Positions 47,414-60,800 of a stretch of DNA of 64,000 bases are shown here, piece by piece. Source of the DNA: Diplonema japonicum (Eukaryota > Euglenozoa > Diplonemea > Diplonemida > Diplonemidae). The notes below the pieces were generated by a model. It ran no database searches. It was not told the DNA's origin and saw only the letters and a list, made by a program, of their open reading frames with translations. The stretch lies in contig OZ025665.1 in NCBI GenBank assembly GCA_964019335.1, positions 186,001-250,000 on the forward strand. The letters run 5' to 3'. Each line of letters opens with the position of its first letter. Positions within the stretch are counted from its first letter, which is position 1. The position numbers and the translations under genes are program-made.

Positions 47414-48474
47414 TCATTTCCCTTCAGGAAACTGTGCACCTCGCTTTCCAAGAAGCAGGTCAGAGACGTATCTAGGAGAATCGAGGCCAGAGGGCGGCTC
47501 GAAGAGGGAAGGGTCTAAGGGATGGTAGAAGTAAAACAGGCCCTGTTTGAACTCGGAGTTTGGGATCTGCAAAAAAAGAAAATTTTTTTTTAAAAAAAAC
47601 CCACCACCATACCCTGTCAAACACTGCTAAGTGCAGCCTGATGTACTGAACCAAGGTGTACCAAGCAAACATCGGGACCTCCTCCCTGTGTTCAAAAGGC
47701 GAGTTGCGGTAAAGAGCGTAGAAGAGAAGGGCATCACGGTACTGGCAATCGGGATGAAAGGCCTCGTCAAGACCACTGAGGTTAGATGAGAATAACTGTA
47801 TGAGGGTTGAGGTTTCTTTCTTCTTTTTTTTTTTTTTTTTTTTTTCTTACCTTTTCTATACGCTGCTGGACAGCAGAGCGCTCCCTGTTCGTGTCGTAGA
47901 TTGTAGCAAGACGCTGCGAGCTGGTATTTGTGTATAGAGAGTGCATTCCTTGCCCGATGGCTGCCGACTCAGGGATCACCCACAATCTTTTTTGGATAAG
48001 CCACATGTGTATTGCCCACAGCCACATCGAGACTTCCAAGTACATCTCCTGGACTCCAAAAAGCACGGCCCAGTCAGGGTTATTTATATGGTTCATTGTA
48101 GTCATCCCCATGCGTGTGCCATAGGTTTTATGTCGGTACTTTGACCCCATCATGTCGATGGCCAGGAATTTTTTTGCGATCCATTCTTTCATTGTTTTGG
48201 GGTTCTGCGGGTGGGTGTAAGGGGGGAAAAGAGGGAGGGGTGTTCATACCTCAATATCGACGTCTTTGAAGTAATCCGGTTTGTTTTCCTTGAAGTACTG
48301 CCGCTGCTCGTTCGCCAGCGCCTGCATCAAATCCCCCCTGTCCACGGTGTCCACCCTCACCTTTCCGAAATCAATCCTGGACACCGACTCCCGCCGCGTT
48401 TCTCCCACCCACCTCTTCCCACCCCTCAGCACCGTCCGCCTCGCAGTACTATTCATAGATTCTCGTAACAGCAT
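47414..48474 (-). CDS. CBP3: ubiquinol-cytochrome c reductase assembly chaperone (Cbp3/UQCC1-like), four exons
   Basis: Exons 48474-48250, 48204-47851, 47795-47613 and 47566-47414 give 304 residues. The family assists cytochrome b synthesis and complex III assembly in mitochondria. Visible family features are a helical segment with the pattern EVSMWLWAIHMWLIQKRLW, then GLDEAFHPDCQYRDALLFYA. Near the end come WYTLVQYIRLHLAVFD and IPNSEFKQGLFYFYHP, matching the family's closing pattern of an aromatic helix then IPxxxFxxGxFxFxxP. The first 30 residues are rich in Arg, Ser and Thr and almost lack acid, as in a mitochondrial presequence. The third exon must begin at TTATTC after ATACAG; the more intron-like CTCAG 21 nt downstream would break the frame. 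Family assignment is from pattern memory and moderately sure. Confidence 0.65.
47567..47612 (-). other. intron, 46 nt, phase 0
   Basis: GTATGG after AGG, a T tract, ending TTTGCAG. It joins LAVFDR to IPNSEF. Confidence 0.85.
47796..47850 (-). other. intron, 55 nt, phase 0, the only GTAAG donor seen
   Basis: GTAAGA after AAG, a long A run, ending CATACAG. A second acceptor candidate at CTCAG lies 21 nt further on but gives a shifted frame with an early stop. Confidence 0.7.
48205..48249 (-). other. intron, 45 nt, phase 0
   Basis: GTATGA after GAG, pyrimidine-rich, ending CCCGCAG. It contains an immediate in-frame TGA. Confidence 0.85.
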
Positions 48475-48729
48475 GTGTTTTTTTTAAAATATTCTTTTCT
48501 TCTTTTTACAAAAATCCTTTTGTTCTACTCTATTTATTTCACGTGCCAAATGAAAAAAAAAGAGAGAGAGAGAAAGGATGCTTTTAAAAAAGGGAACACG
48601 AACTAGACACGTTAAGACACGCTTTCGCGCTCACCAAGTCTTGCGGCTCCTAAAAAAGAAGAAATGAAAATCGATAGAATTCCAGTGGGTGCTCACAAAA
48701 AAATAAGCGGGTGTGTGTAAGTGTTAACA

Positions 48730-51714
48730 TTACTTTTTTTGAAAAGCAAGCCCCTGCGCCGCTTGTGAACTTCGTTTACTCTCAAAAAGGGTTTCCAACA
48801 CGCAAGGATCGCTCACAACCTCCAGAACAGGAGAGGAAAAGGCAGTGAAGAGGAGCTGCACGTGCTGGGCATTGACTTGCTTGATCGTGTCTCGCAACTG
48901 GAAGATGACGACGAGGGGCGACACATAAGGGTCAAGACGCCGCGCCTCAGGCAGAGGTGAAGGGCGGTATTCGCGAAGGCATACCATGTCTGTCTTGGTG
49001 ATGAGCCTATCTGACACGAGCTTGTTTATTGTCATTCTGGAGTGCAATACAGCGATGCCTCGCGCCTTTCTCTGCATGTCATGGTACTGCGATATCTCAA
49101 GCCCCGGTATCGCCTCGCCCTTTCCTTCCTGTAGCAGTCTGTCCCGCATATCCATGTTCAGCACGATCATCCTGTTGCTGACCACGTTCGCCCTCAGCCA
49201 TGCCAAGAACCTCACCACGTTCACCTCGTTTGCTTTGGAGCAGAGCTGAGGGAGGTACTGCCGAACCTCCTTCAGCAACTCGTTTCTCGGGCACTTCGTA
49301 GAACCTTGTGACGTTTCCCGAACAGACTTTACGATTGACTTTTTCAGTGCGACTACTTCTCGTTCCGTGATAGGGTACCTCCTGAGGGTACATGCCGAGG
49401 GGTCCACATCTACGTCACTTATATCATACGAGTCGAGGTTGCAACTCTGCAGTGCCTGCACTCGTCGCTCTATGCATGTCTTGATGATATTATTCGCCAA
49501 TAAGCGGCGCAGCAATTCCACCACAATTGCCTTGGTGTGCTGCCCGTCGATGAACCATTCCCAGAATATGCTGCGGTCCGGCTCAGCATCGCTCTTGGTT
49601 TTGTTCCTCTTGGTTTTGTTCAGCTGTGCGATGTAAGTCTCTGCCGAGTGCAGGGTTAACGCCGTTCGGGTGTTCCGCACGGTTGCCTTGATCGCCTCAA
49701 GCCCGCCCCAGTCGAACTCACATCTCATCATATCCCTCTTCATCCACCACGCCATGAACGCGGCGCGCAGCAGCCTCGTCCTCTCTCCCTTCACCGTAAC
49801 CACGACAAACCTCATGAAGTCTGCGTGTTTCCGCACGGTGTAAGACCACGCCCTGAAGATCTTGTACAGTCTGAAGTGCACAGTACTCATCACTGCATAC
49901 ACCGGGAATAACATCTTGCGTCGGAAGAGCACCGATCGCAAAGTCAGCAGTATCTTCAGCTGGTTTTCCTCGTGCTTGCGCTGCACCCAGTGGCGGAACG
50001 CTCTCTGCATCAGACGCGTGCTGTGCTTGCACTGGACATGCAGCTTCAACGTGTTCATAGTGATTGACCGTTCAAAGCCCTCCGCCCAGCACCGCCATAT
50101 ACTTTTCGTTAGAGTGCTGCGGTACAGCTCCGTTGCCCTCCCGTGGTTCACACGGCGTATCAGCACGTCAAAGCACCACCTCTGCAGCCTATCGTTCTTC
50201 TTCTGCAAGTAGTTGCTGGCTATGTCGTCCAGCTTCCTCTTGAACCTTACTTCCTCCGCATGCTCGGCCAGTGCATACAAGCACACCCTACACCTATGCC
50301 GCATCAGGAACCCCTTCGTACGTGCGGAGAGGCTGCACTCCTTTTGGTACTCGAGGTACCACGCGTCCCACTGCAGCAGCACAGCTTCACCGTAGAACAG
50401 GTCTACGGGCGGTGTCTCGAGGATGCGCTCGACCTTTGTGTACCTCTTCCACACGACAAAAGTCTTCCACTGTGTCACGCGAGTGAGCGCAGTTCCTAAT
50501 CTGATGATGGCAGCGAGCTTCGCGTCGTTGACGGAGGTGAGGTACACCTGCCACGTGTCCCAAGTCTTGCGCATGTAGCGGCGGCGGTTCCAAGGCCGCC
50601 ACAACGACTCAACTCGCCACTGTCTGAACTTCTCCTGCAGCTGTTTGAAGGTCCACTCTTTCTCGCATAACTGAAGTCTGGCTTCCCGTTTCTCTTCGCA
50701 CAACCTTGCACGAATGGCCGTCGACCATCGTCGCACCTTCATGGTGAGGAATATCAGTGTCTCATCAGACAACAACAGCTCGTTCAACATTACCGGGGAG
50801 GGGGCTTTAGGAGGCTTTGGAGTTTCAAGCTGTTCACCGTTCACCTCTACTTTTGCGGGCGGGACTGGCAAAATGAGTGCCTCTGCAGTGTCTTTTCTCT
50901 CCGACCTTATGAGTGGCTTCTTGAGACCTACGCTGGGCCTGACGCTGGTTCTTCTCGCTCGCATTGTGTGCAAAATGTCGAAGAGGTCTTCCCGCAACTG
51001 CTCGTCCAATCGCATGCCGTGCATCGTGATGACTGTCTCCTTCAGAAACCTATCGGGCTCGTCAAACAACGCCATCCCTGGCTTGCTGTACCCTGCGGCG
51101 AGCGGTGAGCAGGGGACATTCTCTGCAGCCTGCTGCTTAATACTTTCTGGCATTATTAGAGGACTAACATGAACCACGTGTTGCTTCGGCTTAGAGATAA
51201 AGGCACTGTGCTCCCAGAAACAACCCTCATGTTTAGGCCGCTCAGGTGGTTTTGGGACTACTCTGGCTAGAGGGGCTACGTTTTCAACAGCACAACGGCG
51301 TTGTCCTCGTTCAGGCGCACGTCTCTCTGTGTGCAGGACGCGACCCTCTCTGCACATGAATTTAAATACACCCCACGAAGCGACACAGCCCGAAATACAC
51401 AGGAGCACTGAAGGGCACAAACGCGATCCAGCGCTGTAGAGGGGCTCGACCCTTCCATACACATGGACAGATACCTCAGATGGGGGTTCGGGAGTTGGCA
51501 CGGATGATGGAGGCGCAGGTACGTGCCCCACGTAACTCGCACCCCACACCTGTGTGCTCTCCTGTCTTTGTGCTGTCCCGACCTTCTTGACCTTTTCTCT
51601 TGCTTTACCCTTCCACGATACCTGTGGCCTGACGCACACATTCTCCAAAGCCACCCTCTGCTCTCTCTCAGTGTACCACCCTTCAAGCCGCGTGGGCAAC
51701 ATGTACCTATCCAT
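48730..51714 (-). CDS. Sfi1-like Trp-repeat protein, probable centrin-binding basal-body protein
   Basis: A single frame; the first ATG at 51714 gives 994 residues (the open frame extends 16 codons further with no ATG). Residues about 340-720 carry a long basic helix with Trp every 20-35 residues, for example RKTWDTWQVYL, VTQWKTFVVWKRYT, LLQWDAWYLEY, SIWRCWAEGFER, MQRAFRHWVQRK and IFRAWSYTVRK. This is the Sfi1-type pattern that binds centrin along a helix at centrosomes and basal bodies. Flanking regions are unlike yeast Sfi1: a Pro- and Arg-rich N-terminus with a Cys-rich stretch near residues 105-135, and a helical C-terminal 250 residues of unknown fold. Its place among flagellar and cytoskeletal genes supports a basal-body role. 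The match is to a repeat style, not a proven orthologue. Confidence 0.6.
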   Translation of the reverse strand: MDRYMLPTRLEGWYTEREQRVALENVCVRPQVSWKGKAREKVKKVGTAQRQESTQVWGASYVGHVPAPPSSVPTPEPPSEVSVHVYGRVEPLYSAGSRLCPSVLLCISGCVASWGVFKFMCREGRVLHTERRAPERGQRRCAVENVAPLARVVPKPPERPKHEGCFWEHSAFISKPKQHVVHVSPLIMPESIKQQAAENVPCSPLAAGYSKPGMALFDEPDRFLKETVITMHGMRLDEQLREDLFDILHTMRARRTSVRPSVGLKKPLIRSERKDTAEALILPVPPAKVEVNGEQLETPKPPKAPSPVMLNELLLSDETLIFLTMKVRRWSTAIRARLCEEKREARLQLCEKEWTFKQLQEKFRQWRVESLWRPWNRRRYMRKTWDTWQVYLTSVNDAKLAAIIRLGTALTRVTQWKTFVVWKRYTKVERILETPPVDLFYGEAVLLQWDAWYLEYQKECSLSARTKGFLMRHRCRVCLYALAEHAEEVRFKRKLDDIASNYLQKKNDRLQRWCFDVLIRRVNHGRATELYRSTLTKSIWRCWAEGFERSITMNTLKLHVQCKHSTRLMQRAFRHWVQRKHEENQLKILLTLRSVLFRRKMLFPVYAVMSTVHFRLYKIFRAWSYTVRKHADFMRFVVVTVKGERTRLLRAAFMAWWMKRDMMRCEFDWGGLEAIKATVRNTRTALTLHSAETYIAQLNKTKRNKTKSDAEPDRSIFWEWFIDGQHTKAIVVELLRRLLANNIIKTCIERRVQALQSCNLDSYDISDVDVDPSACTLRRYPITEREVVALKKSIVKSVRETSQGSTKCPRNELLKEVRQYLPQLCSKANEVNVVRFLAWLRANVVSNRMIVLNMDMRDRLLQEGKGEAIPGLEISQYHDMQRKARGIAVLHSRMTINKLVSDRLITKTDMVCLREYRPSPLPEARRLDPYVSPLVVIFQLRDTIKQVNAQHVQLLFTAFSSPVLEVVSDPCVLETLFESKRSSQAAQGLAFQKK

Positions 51715-51807
51715 CTCATGAGTACAAGCACCTAATCTTGCCTGTGGTGATAAATGTGTCAAGAAAGTGCTTGATGGTATTCACTGTTTGAGGACGGAGG
51801 GGGAAGG

Positions 51808-54800
51808 TCACACTACCGGAAGGCAGATGACGATAAATAGGTAAAAACTGAACAAATGGCAGGCCGCCGAATCGATGGCGACATCCTCGACAAAAAGCAA
51901 AGTAGTGGTGCGGGTGGGAAGGGTGAGGGAGTGCTCATACGGGACAGCATAAGGTGCAGGGGAAGAAGAGAAGGTAAAAGAGGTGAACTGCAACACGGAG
52001 AGTGGGCCTGTGCAGGAGCCTGCAGCACATGACCTAATGTTGCTCTGAATCTTGGACTCAAGAGTCTTGACTAACTCTGCGGACGTGTCAGAAAGGGGTA
52101 CTCCAGGGGTTTTATCCTGCTCGGAAAGCAGCAGGTAAAAATCTATAACCACACCCTGGCTTTCCAAGACGTTGCTTTCACGCTGTCCTGCGACTCCCCC
52201 AATGCACTGCACCCCCTGACTGTTGCAAATAAGATCTATGTACACACTGGCGGGATTCAAGCCCACAACGTTCGCAACCGCATTCTTAAACAGTGCCACA
52301 TCCACCTTGTTGGGTGTATTCCATGTGGCAACACCGACCTGCATCACAGCAGATGCCTCACTACTACTCCCGTTGGCCACTTCGATGCCGACAGAGACTT
52401 CGCGGACACCGTCTGAGAACGTGGCCGTAACCAATCCTGGCACTAAAGGCGTCACCTCGAAGACAGCCACACCGTTAACGGTCTGCTGCCGTGCGCCATT
52501 GGTCCAGTCAAGTGTGTTCCATGCATCTGTGGTACCCGTAATGTAGCTGCTGTTGTCGCCCACCACGACACTCCCCTCAGCCGTCACCACCGACACCTCC
52601 AACATCATCACCCGCCACACAACAGCACTCTTCACACTGACACGTAACCCCGCTATTTCCTCTACTGTCACATCTACGTGCAGCCCTTCAAAAAATGGTG
52701 TTGATAGCACTGTGAGCGCCACACTGCCCTTGGCCGTCGAGGTGGCTTCAAACGACGCAACTGAGCCGATCATTTGCTGACACCCTTCCCTCAGAACGAC
52801 AGCCCCTTCGCTCACCACACACACCAGCGGCCCATACCACTGTGCAGAGCTGTGCTCTCCATGCTCGTTAGCCGCCTGCAGACGAAGGGTGATATCAGCA
52901 CCCACTACATAGTAAAGAGGGATGTATCCGAATGTCAGCTTCTGTGGCACAGCGACTGCCTGTACAAGAACATCCGCATTACCATTCCCCCCCATCACAG
53001 CTGCTCGCAGCGTGTTGTACGTTGCACTGCTTGAGAAGCTCACAATAAAAAAAGCCCTGCCGTCAGCCATGGACGCGCAAATCTCGCTATCATGGAGCGT
53101 TACACCTGATAGACACACAGTGCCCATACCGCTAAGCTGACCGGCGACGTCACGTGCCACCACTGACACGTTGTAGGGCTGCTTACTAAAAACCACGTGC
53201 ACATCCATCGGATAGTGCCACGAGTGTTCACCTGCCGCTCCGTAGCTAGTTTCCGTCGGGAAGTTCTCAAAAGCAAGCGTGACCTCTATGGCACGAATCG
53301 CCCTGGCCTCCGGTATCTTCAGGAGCGTTTCCGATGTGTTGTGAACCGTGATATTCACATCACCTGGTGGCAGTCCGAGATATACAGTCCCGACTCCTGA
53401 TTCAAGCTGCACGGTATAGTTCTTCTCCACGTGCTCCATTTGTGCAAAGACGCTGATCACTAGCTGTGCAGACACCGTTGTATCGGTTTGGTTCTCCGCA
53501 GTGACAGCGGTGAGGGTGTAGAGGTACTGCGTAGTGGCCAACACATCATGTGGTATGAAGCTAGACTGCAGTAGTGTGGCGGTGACCGGCTGCCAGGACA
53601 GCATTATAGACTTGTCACCTACACCATCCATCATCAGTATCGCAGGTATGGTGCATGTGGTGCACTGTTCTGGTATATGGACAACACCCATGCCCAAGGT
53701 CACTTTGATGTGGTAGGCTGAACCTGTCAACTGCACCGTAAGGATGCCTGTGATACCTACGAGTAGTCCTTGATGCTTGATGCTGATGGGAAATATATAG
53801 GGCAGCCTGGTGGGCACGCTGGAAGGGAGTACAAAAGTGAATTCAGGAAGGGAGCCGTTCTGGGGTATCACCTGGGTGCGTGCGACCAGAATGCCTATGA
53901 CAGGACCGCTGGGTGTGTCTACGGTGAGGGTGACTGTGAGCTCAGCTGCGGGTGACAAAAAGGCAAGCGCAACAGACCCTGAGCCCGCACCGATGGTTAA
54001 ATTACTGTGTGTAACCAAAGCAGTGCCATATTCAGGGGAGCTCTTAGTAGTGATGGAATCTGCTGACACGTGTTGGTCTTCGTCGGAAAAGTCACCCCAG
54101 TCATCAGTGACTTGGAAGTGAACAAGCAAGGTACTTTCCACCGTGCGCCACGTAGGCTGTAAAAGGGGTGCTGTAGTGACTATCTTTGAGGGTACTGTGC
54201 GCACCCTTGTAACATGCAGCACACGAGGCATTCCAGATACAGTGATCGCCATCGAGCACCGTTCGCAAGCCCGCATCCACATTAACTTCGCGACGTGCAC
54301 CCCATCCATCCATTTTTGTCCCAAAATCTTTAGAACCCCACCGCACGAACCCCCCACTCCACTCTCTTTCGCTATTGTCACTTTTCTATCGAAAAACCAG
54401 TCGGTATTGTTCACGATATCGGAGGCTGTCAATTTAACGTAAAAGGGCACCCTTGCAGTTACTACCTGCTCTGCTTTAAGCACAAGGTGTGTCGCTCTGG
54501 CTGTGAACGTGAACACTTCGCCGTCTACACCACGCAGGGGCACTCTCACGGGTAACACCTCCCCTTGCCTGGGGATGAATACCATTATCTTACAAGCAAA
54601 GCATGACCTTAAAGCAGTGATTGTGACCTTTCCGTCGGTTTCCATCACTACTGAGATATCCTCGAAGACGGTTGCCGTGGTCATTGTGCCGCTGGACAGC
54701 GGGTGAGCTTCTACATATGCAGTCAACGACTGCAGCGGGTGTGCAAGGATGCTTCCAGGTTGCCCCATTGTGTGAGCAGCATGCAGAGTCACGACATGTG

Positions 54801-57800
54801 GCGCACCGACCACCCACGTCATGTTGAGCACCTCCCAACCACTGAACATGGGGTAACTGGGTGATGCGGGCACCACGTCCCATGACGTATAGATTCGCAC
54901 TCTCTCCGCTAACGAGATGTTTGCAGTGCTCATATAAGAGACAACGAACTGGCATCCAGTGCACTCGCTCTCGTGGACCATGCTCAACACACGTTCGCCA
55001 CCTAAGAGGGGAGTGGTCATGGGGGCTGCCTCACCATCGATGAGCATCGACATGCCACCGCAGCCTACAGTGCTCAACATTCGCACGGCGATCATGTCTG
55101 CATTGGTGCCAATGGCGCCCCTCTCGCTGTCCGTAACGAGAAACCTTAAGGGGTACGGCACACCACGAGCTATTTGCTTGTTAGCAGCCGCGGTGACAGC
55201 GCTGAAGGAGTTAGAAAGAGGGATCGTGGAAACGTGATGTGGGTGCACAATCTGTGGCCACTGGTAAGAAAGATGATCGGTGCGGTGCAAGGGCACATCA
55301 ACACTGAAGTGCCCTACGACTTTCAAAGGCGTCCACGAGATACCACCCTGCCAACTGAGTCCTTGGCTGGTGAGATTAACCAAGAAATTGCCTGAAACAG
55401 AGCTGAACAGCTGGAACGAAGCACTGTAGAGCTGAGGGGACAACCTCTGATCGAGGGTGAGGGGCGCCAAAGAGATGTTAAAAGTAGTCGCGGAGACCTG
55501 CGTGCAGCGTCCTCTGCAAAGGAAAGTATGGGTGGCAGGTGTGCCTCTGAATGTGAGAACCTGGAGAGTAGTGACTAGCGTTGCGTCGAAAGCAAAGGCG
55601 CCAGTCTGGGTGAGGGGGGTCACCGTGATAGGAAGTGACCACGTGGAAACAGACTGAGACAAAGGAAAAGGTGTGAGGGATGTGATATTAGTGGCAGGCG
55701 CAATAGCTGTCACCCAAAAAGAGAGTGTTACGCCATCAGACTCCACAGTGAGGCGGCACTTCACGCAGGAGGACGTCATCGTGAAGTCGAACTGTGTTAC
55801 GCCATTTATCATGTTTCGAGAAGCACCACCGGTGGTAATGTGCAACACCCCCAGTCCATCGATGGTGGAGCTGGGTCCAGCCAGCGTGATTGTCGTATTT
55901 CTTTGATGATTGATCCTGTCACCTAGTACGCCTAGAGCCTCCACAGCAACAAACACGACCCTCCCCGCCTCCATCCGCACCCATCCTTCCTGAATTAAAA
56001 CTAACATGCTTGACATTTCAATGATACGCATGCTGCGTATCACTTGGTAACTATGCACGGTCACTGTCATGTTCGTCTGCAGCACGCGTCCGCCCATGTC
56101 AACGGAGAAGAACACCGCACAACTGTCACAAACAGCAAGAGGTTTGATGCGAAACATCGCTGCAGAATCCCGAAACACGTTCTGCGTTCCTTCCATAGAA
56201 AAAGGGCCTGAAGCAGTGACCCACAACCCCTGCACATGCCGTGTGGGGGTGCCATCCGGTGTACTGAGCCGCACGTCTACCGTAAATGTGTCACCCACAC
56301 CACTATTGGCGTAGGACACATCAGTGGTTAATATCAGTCCGGGCTCGTGTATGGTAATAGGTATCGCAGTACTTTGCGTGCCAGACGGAAGGTGGATGAC
56401 TCTCACAAGGCAGTGTTTGCACGGCAATGTAAAGCGAACTGTCATGTTCGCATACCCGCCAACAAGGGAGGTGTTATGATGCGCCTCATACAGAGCAGTG
56501 CCAAGGGTGTCCGAGGCTGGATACACTGATATCCACAAAGGGCCACTCAGCCAGCGAGCTCTGTCATACTTATCATAGGCTGTCACGGTGAACATTGTAT
56601 CCCCCACAGCCACGGCGTGCCCTGTGGTGACACGGAGATGCAGTCCGCTCAGCGAATGGATGACACCAACAATACATGCCTCTACGTGTCGTGTGGTCAA
56701 GCACACGCTGCACCCATAGCTGCATGTGCCAGACAACATGAGACTCACATTACCATGTCCCCTGTTCAACATGCCACTGCACTCCACACCTACCGTCTCT
56801 GAGTAGCAGCTGATTGGCGTATTCGCTGCTTCACCATATGCGACATCTTGCAAATGCACCGCTACCATGTACACCGTGTCCGCCACTAGGTAGCTGGTTG
56901 TCGTGAGGTTCACGGTCTGCAGTGGCAAATGCTCTTCGTAGCCCCACGTCCTTGCACCGCTTGTTTCAATGGTGCTTATCAGCAGTGGGCTTGACAACTG
57001 GCTCTTCATGCGCAGCCGTAATGTCTTGTTATTTACGTGCAGCTGATAGTCAGCTTGCTTGTCTTCCTCGAAGCGCAATTGCAGTGCAGTGGCGCCCACT
57101 ATCGAAGTGACGATGCACGGGGGAACCTGCATACCCGATGCTGTTTTGCACACTAAGAGCGAGGGAGATGTAATTGTAAATGTTGATTTTGTCAGCACGG
57201 CATCCTTCGCTGCGTCTTGGGAGTAGGCTGTCACAGAAAACCAATCACCGAGGTACATGTCAGCAATGTTGCTGACATGTGTCGCAAGCTCTACAGGACG
57301 GGGGACCAAGGCTGTAGACTGTACTGCATTGCTGTAGATGTCCACAGTCACAACACTGGACACTGCGTGAGACGTGGTTGCGTACAGGTTGCAGGCGCTG
57401 GGACAACGCTGAGTAACTACAACACGAAGCTCCACCACGCCTTGTTGCAGATAGCAGTTCCTTGATAACACCTCAAGTATGCCGCCCACAACAACAACGT
57501 TCACCTCGTCGAAAGCTGACCTTATAACAGTCTCACTAGTGCGCATCACATACTTAACCGTCACGCTGAACACCTCCCCTTGCAAGGCGCGGTCAGTGGA
57601 GCTGCTCACGACCAGTATCTTTTCGCCTTCAGGAACATTGTCCCACGTGTGTCCCAGTGTTTCCCTATTCCCCAACACTATCCAAACACCACCAGGTACC
57701 ATGTTGGTCACTTCTCTCTTGTAGCACACATAGTATTCCTCGGCTGTAACACTCATATTGTATTGAGCCACCACACCTGTTGCAGATACAAAGGAAACAG

Positions 57801-60800
57801 GAACGCCCATGCTACTGCCGCAGAACTGAGCAGATGTTGGCACAAGTCTTAAAGTGTCCGATGCAGCAAGGCTTCCCTGCGGGACGCCGTTTTGTGATGT
57901 GAAGTCATAAAGATGTAGTCCTTTGAACGGGCTGGCCACAAAGGAGAGAGGCGTCTTTTCCATAGAAAAAGAATCAAGAGAGCCTGGGGGAAGTAACCAG
58001 GTACGGAGCGTGCTATGATAGTAACATGTGTGGTACGTTCCCAGTGTGAAAGGCGTCATCATTCTCAGGTATACAGACGTTTCAGATGCATTCACGACGG
58101 CAGCAATCTCGACAGGTGTGGTGGAACAGTCACGGCTGGTGACAAGGACAGCTCTGTCTCTGTCGCTCACATTGGTGCCATGCACACTGACAGCAAGCCC
58201 TGCTGACGTGAGCGCTTCAATACCTGTGAAGACATTTCCGTTGCTTGACAGGTACCTCCCAGAGATAGCTGTCTGCGTTAAGGGTGAGACCTGTACAACT
58301 AATGGCTCGCCAGGGAGGCGAAACAGCACCTCGCTCGCTGCGTCCCACCAACACACCTTCATCCGTTGTCCAACGTTAACATTCAACATCATCACTGTTG
58401 CTACGGCTCTCCTCTGTCCTACCCAGTCGCCGGGCCCAAGGTCAGTGACCTCAAACAGCCGGTTTTTCACGCCTTGTGCGTTGCAAATCTCGGTGTTCGG
58501 TATGAGGTACACTTTGTCACGTCCCGGGTGGGTATCCATCCCTTCCTGCACAAAGACATCAAGCACCAGCATCCCCTTGTACACAACAGGCACTCGAGCA
58601 TGATAGTACGCGTCAAGTGGTTTGACGTAAACAGGCGCACCCACGAGCTGCCAGTTTCCTGTGCCGTACCTGTAGCATACAGAGTAGTGCCGCGTGATAT
58701 TATTCACCGGGAGTTCAAACACGTGGAAGTGCGTTGTCAACTCGTACGAAGACAGCCCTGTGATGGCTGTGTTGGAAATTGCTGTCGTGTGACAAGAGCC
58801 CACGGTGAGCTTGAAGCTGTCCCCGGGTTGCAAGGCGAGGCCGGAGACTGAAATGATACTCATGTTGTGGACGACACCACCTTGCCACAAGGAGGCTTCT
58901 GTGTAGTACGGGGTCGTGGCTGCGTACCGAAGGAGAACTGCAGGAGTGCTTACCGCTGTCCCAAGGTCTATCCAGTTTTTGTTCTCCTGCGCGAAACATA
59001 CGCGCCACCCCCCACTGACCGGCTGCGGGACTGTAAGCGCGGCATACCCCGTAGTAGATAGACTGGTACCGTGCATGTCTGGGTTAACTGCTGATAGCAG
59101 AGAGTAGGCAAAAGCGCGATCGTACGGATCGTGGCAAAGTGACGTGTTAGCAGGGACAAGAAACAGCTTGTCACGACCTTCTTGTGTGTCAAAGATGGCC
59201 TTTGAGGTGCTGACAGTGACCACCGCCCACGTGCCGGCTGTTTTGTCGTCCCACGTCATTTGCATAGCGGGCCTTGGTACAACCATTAGGCGCAACCCGC
59301 CATAACGATCTGCCGCAATATCCCACCCCAAAGGTGTTTCATAACAGACGGTGTACCCCCATTGAGCCACAGGGGGATACTCGAGGTACATCGTGAAGCT
59401 GCTGGTGTTGCCGCTGTCAATAGACCGCAGGTCCACCATGCCCGGGTCCCAGCACCCTAAATCACCCACCACCATCTTTATTCGACCGGTGAAGACCTCG
59501 CTATTGCCTGTTGTGAGGGAGATGGTGAACGGGCCCCAAGTCAAGGTGCGCGTGTCGTGCGTATCAAAGGTGACATTCAATTTGGTGGCATCAGTGACAA
59601 GGACAGTGCCCGCAGCAGACCAGGGCACGGATGGAGCTCCTTGGATGCACACATAGTATTTACCATGTGAAATAGGTACGCGTATTCTAGCTACGGGGTT
59701 GTACACAGTGCTGCTACTGTATGCAGAGTATACCGTGCCTAGGTCCTCTAACTCGTAGGGTGCTCCGAGCGACTGGAAGCAGTCGCCGGACAGGCGAAGT
59801 CGAGATCCACCTTCGCTGAATGGTCTCGTGCTGATTGGGACCAAGCTTTGCACCTCAAAGCTCCTGTAAGCAGCACGGGTGGCCTTTGTGTCTTCCCATA
59901 GGTACTCAGACGCCATTGTCAACAGGCTCTCGGTGTTGCTTGTGAGATTACTCTCGTAAATGAACATCCAACTAGGTACGTGAGTGAAGCCAGTCTTGTC
60001 TCTCCTGGCTGCTAAATCGACACACACACTCCACGACCCCTTTATTGGAGGGAGCATGAGCCACGCATAGGTCGTGTTGCTGTTAGGGTTGATATCCCTT
60101 GCAGGCCGCTCGTTCAGGTCACCGAACACACTCGCCAAGGAGTCCTTCCATGCGAGGTTGTCAAGCACACTTCTTGTGTCTTTTATACCGTCTGTGGCGC
60201 ACAGCTTGCCGTAGGGGACCAGCTTTAGCACGTCACCGAACCATGGAGTGTTGTCCAAGGGGTGTGTGAGAAGAGAATCAGTCGTTACCTTCAGCTTTAT
60301 AAACTCTCCTGCATGTGGGGTTCTCCCTTGCAGCGTGTGCTCCCACCACACCACGTGTCCGGTCGTGTTGTAAACCGTAGTGTTGCTCAGCTCCACCCAT
60401 CCACACATTCCGCAGACCCTTACACACAGTTTGAACTGGAACATCGGTGCCACGAAGGTTGCATATCCCACATCGGCCACCGCATCGCTTCCTATATTGC
60501 TTTCATTGTGATATGCACTCAGGTCCACTACCAGCTGCTGCACACCCGAAACCACCACCACCGCACTCTCGTTACACAAATCACCGCCTCTTGCAAGTTT
60601 CATCCCCGATTCTCCTGACGAAAGGTTCAACAGCATCTGCTCGTATCTTCCCAGTCTGCTTCCTGCTAACCACATCCTCGCCCTGAATTGCGTCCCTGCA
60701 ACGAGCAGATCAGCGCGCTCCATGACCTGACGCTCTATGATCTCTGCACCATACATAACCTCACCCTCTTGGGTGAAGGAAGAAGTGCCTGTCTCTGATA

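Noticed and set aside
51715-51762. A 16-codon extension of the Sfi1-like protein upstream of 51714
   Set aside because: The extension starts at TTG; the first in-frame ATG is at 51714.
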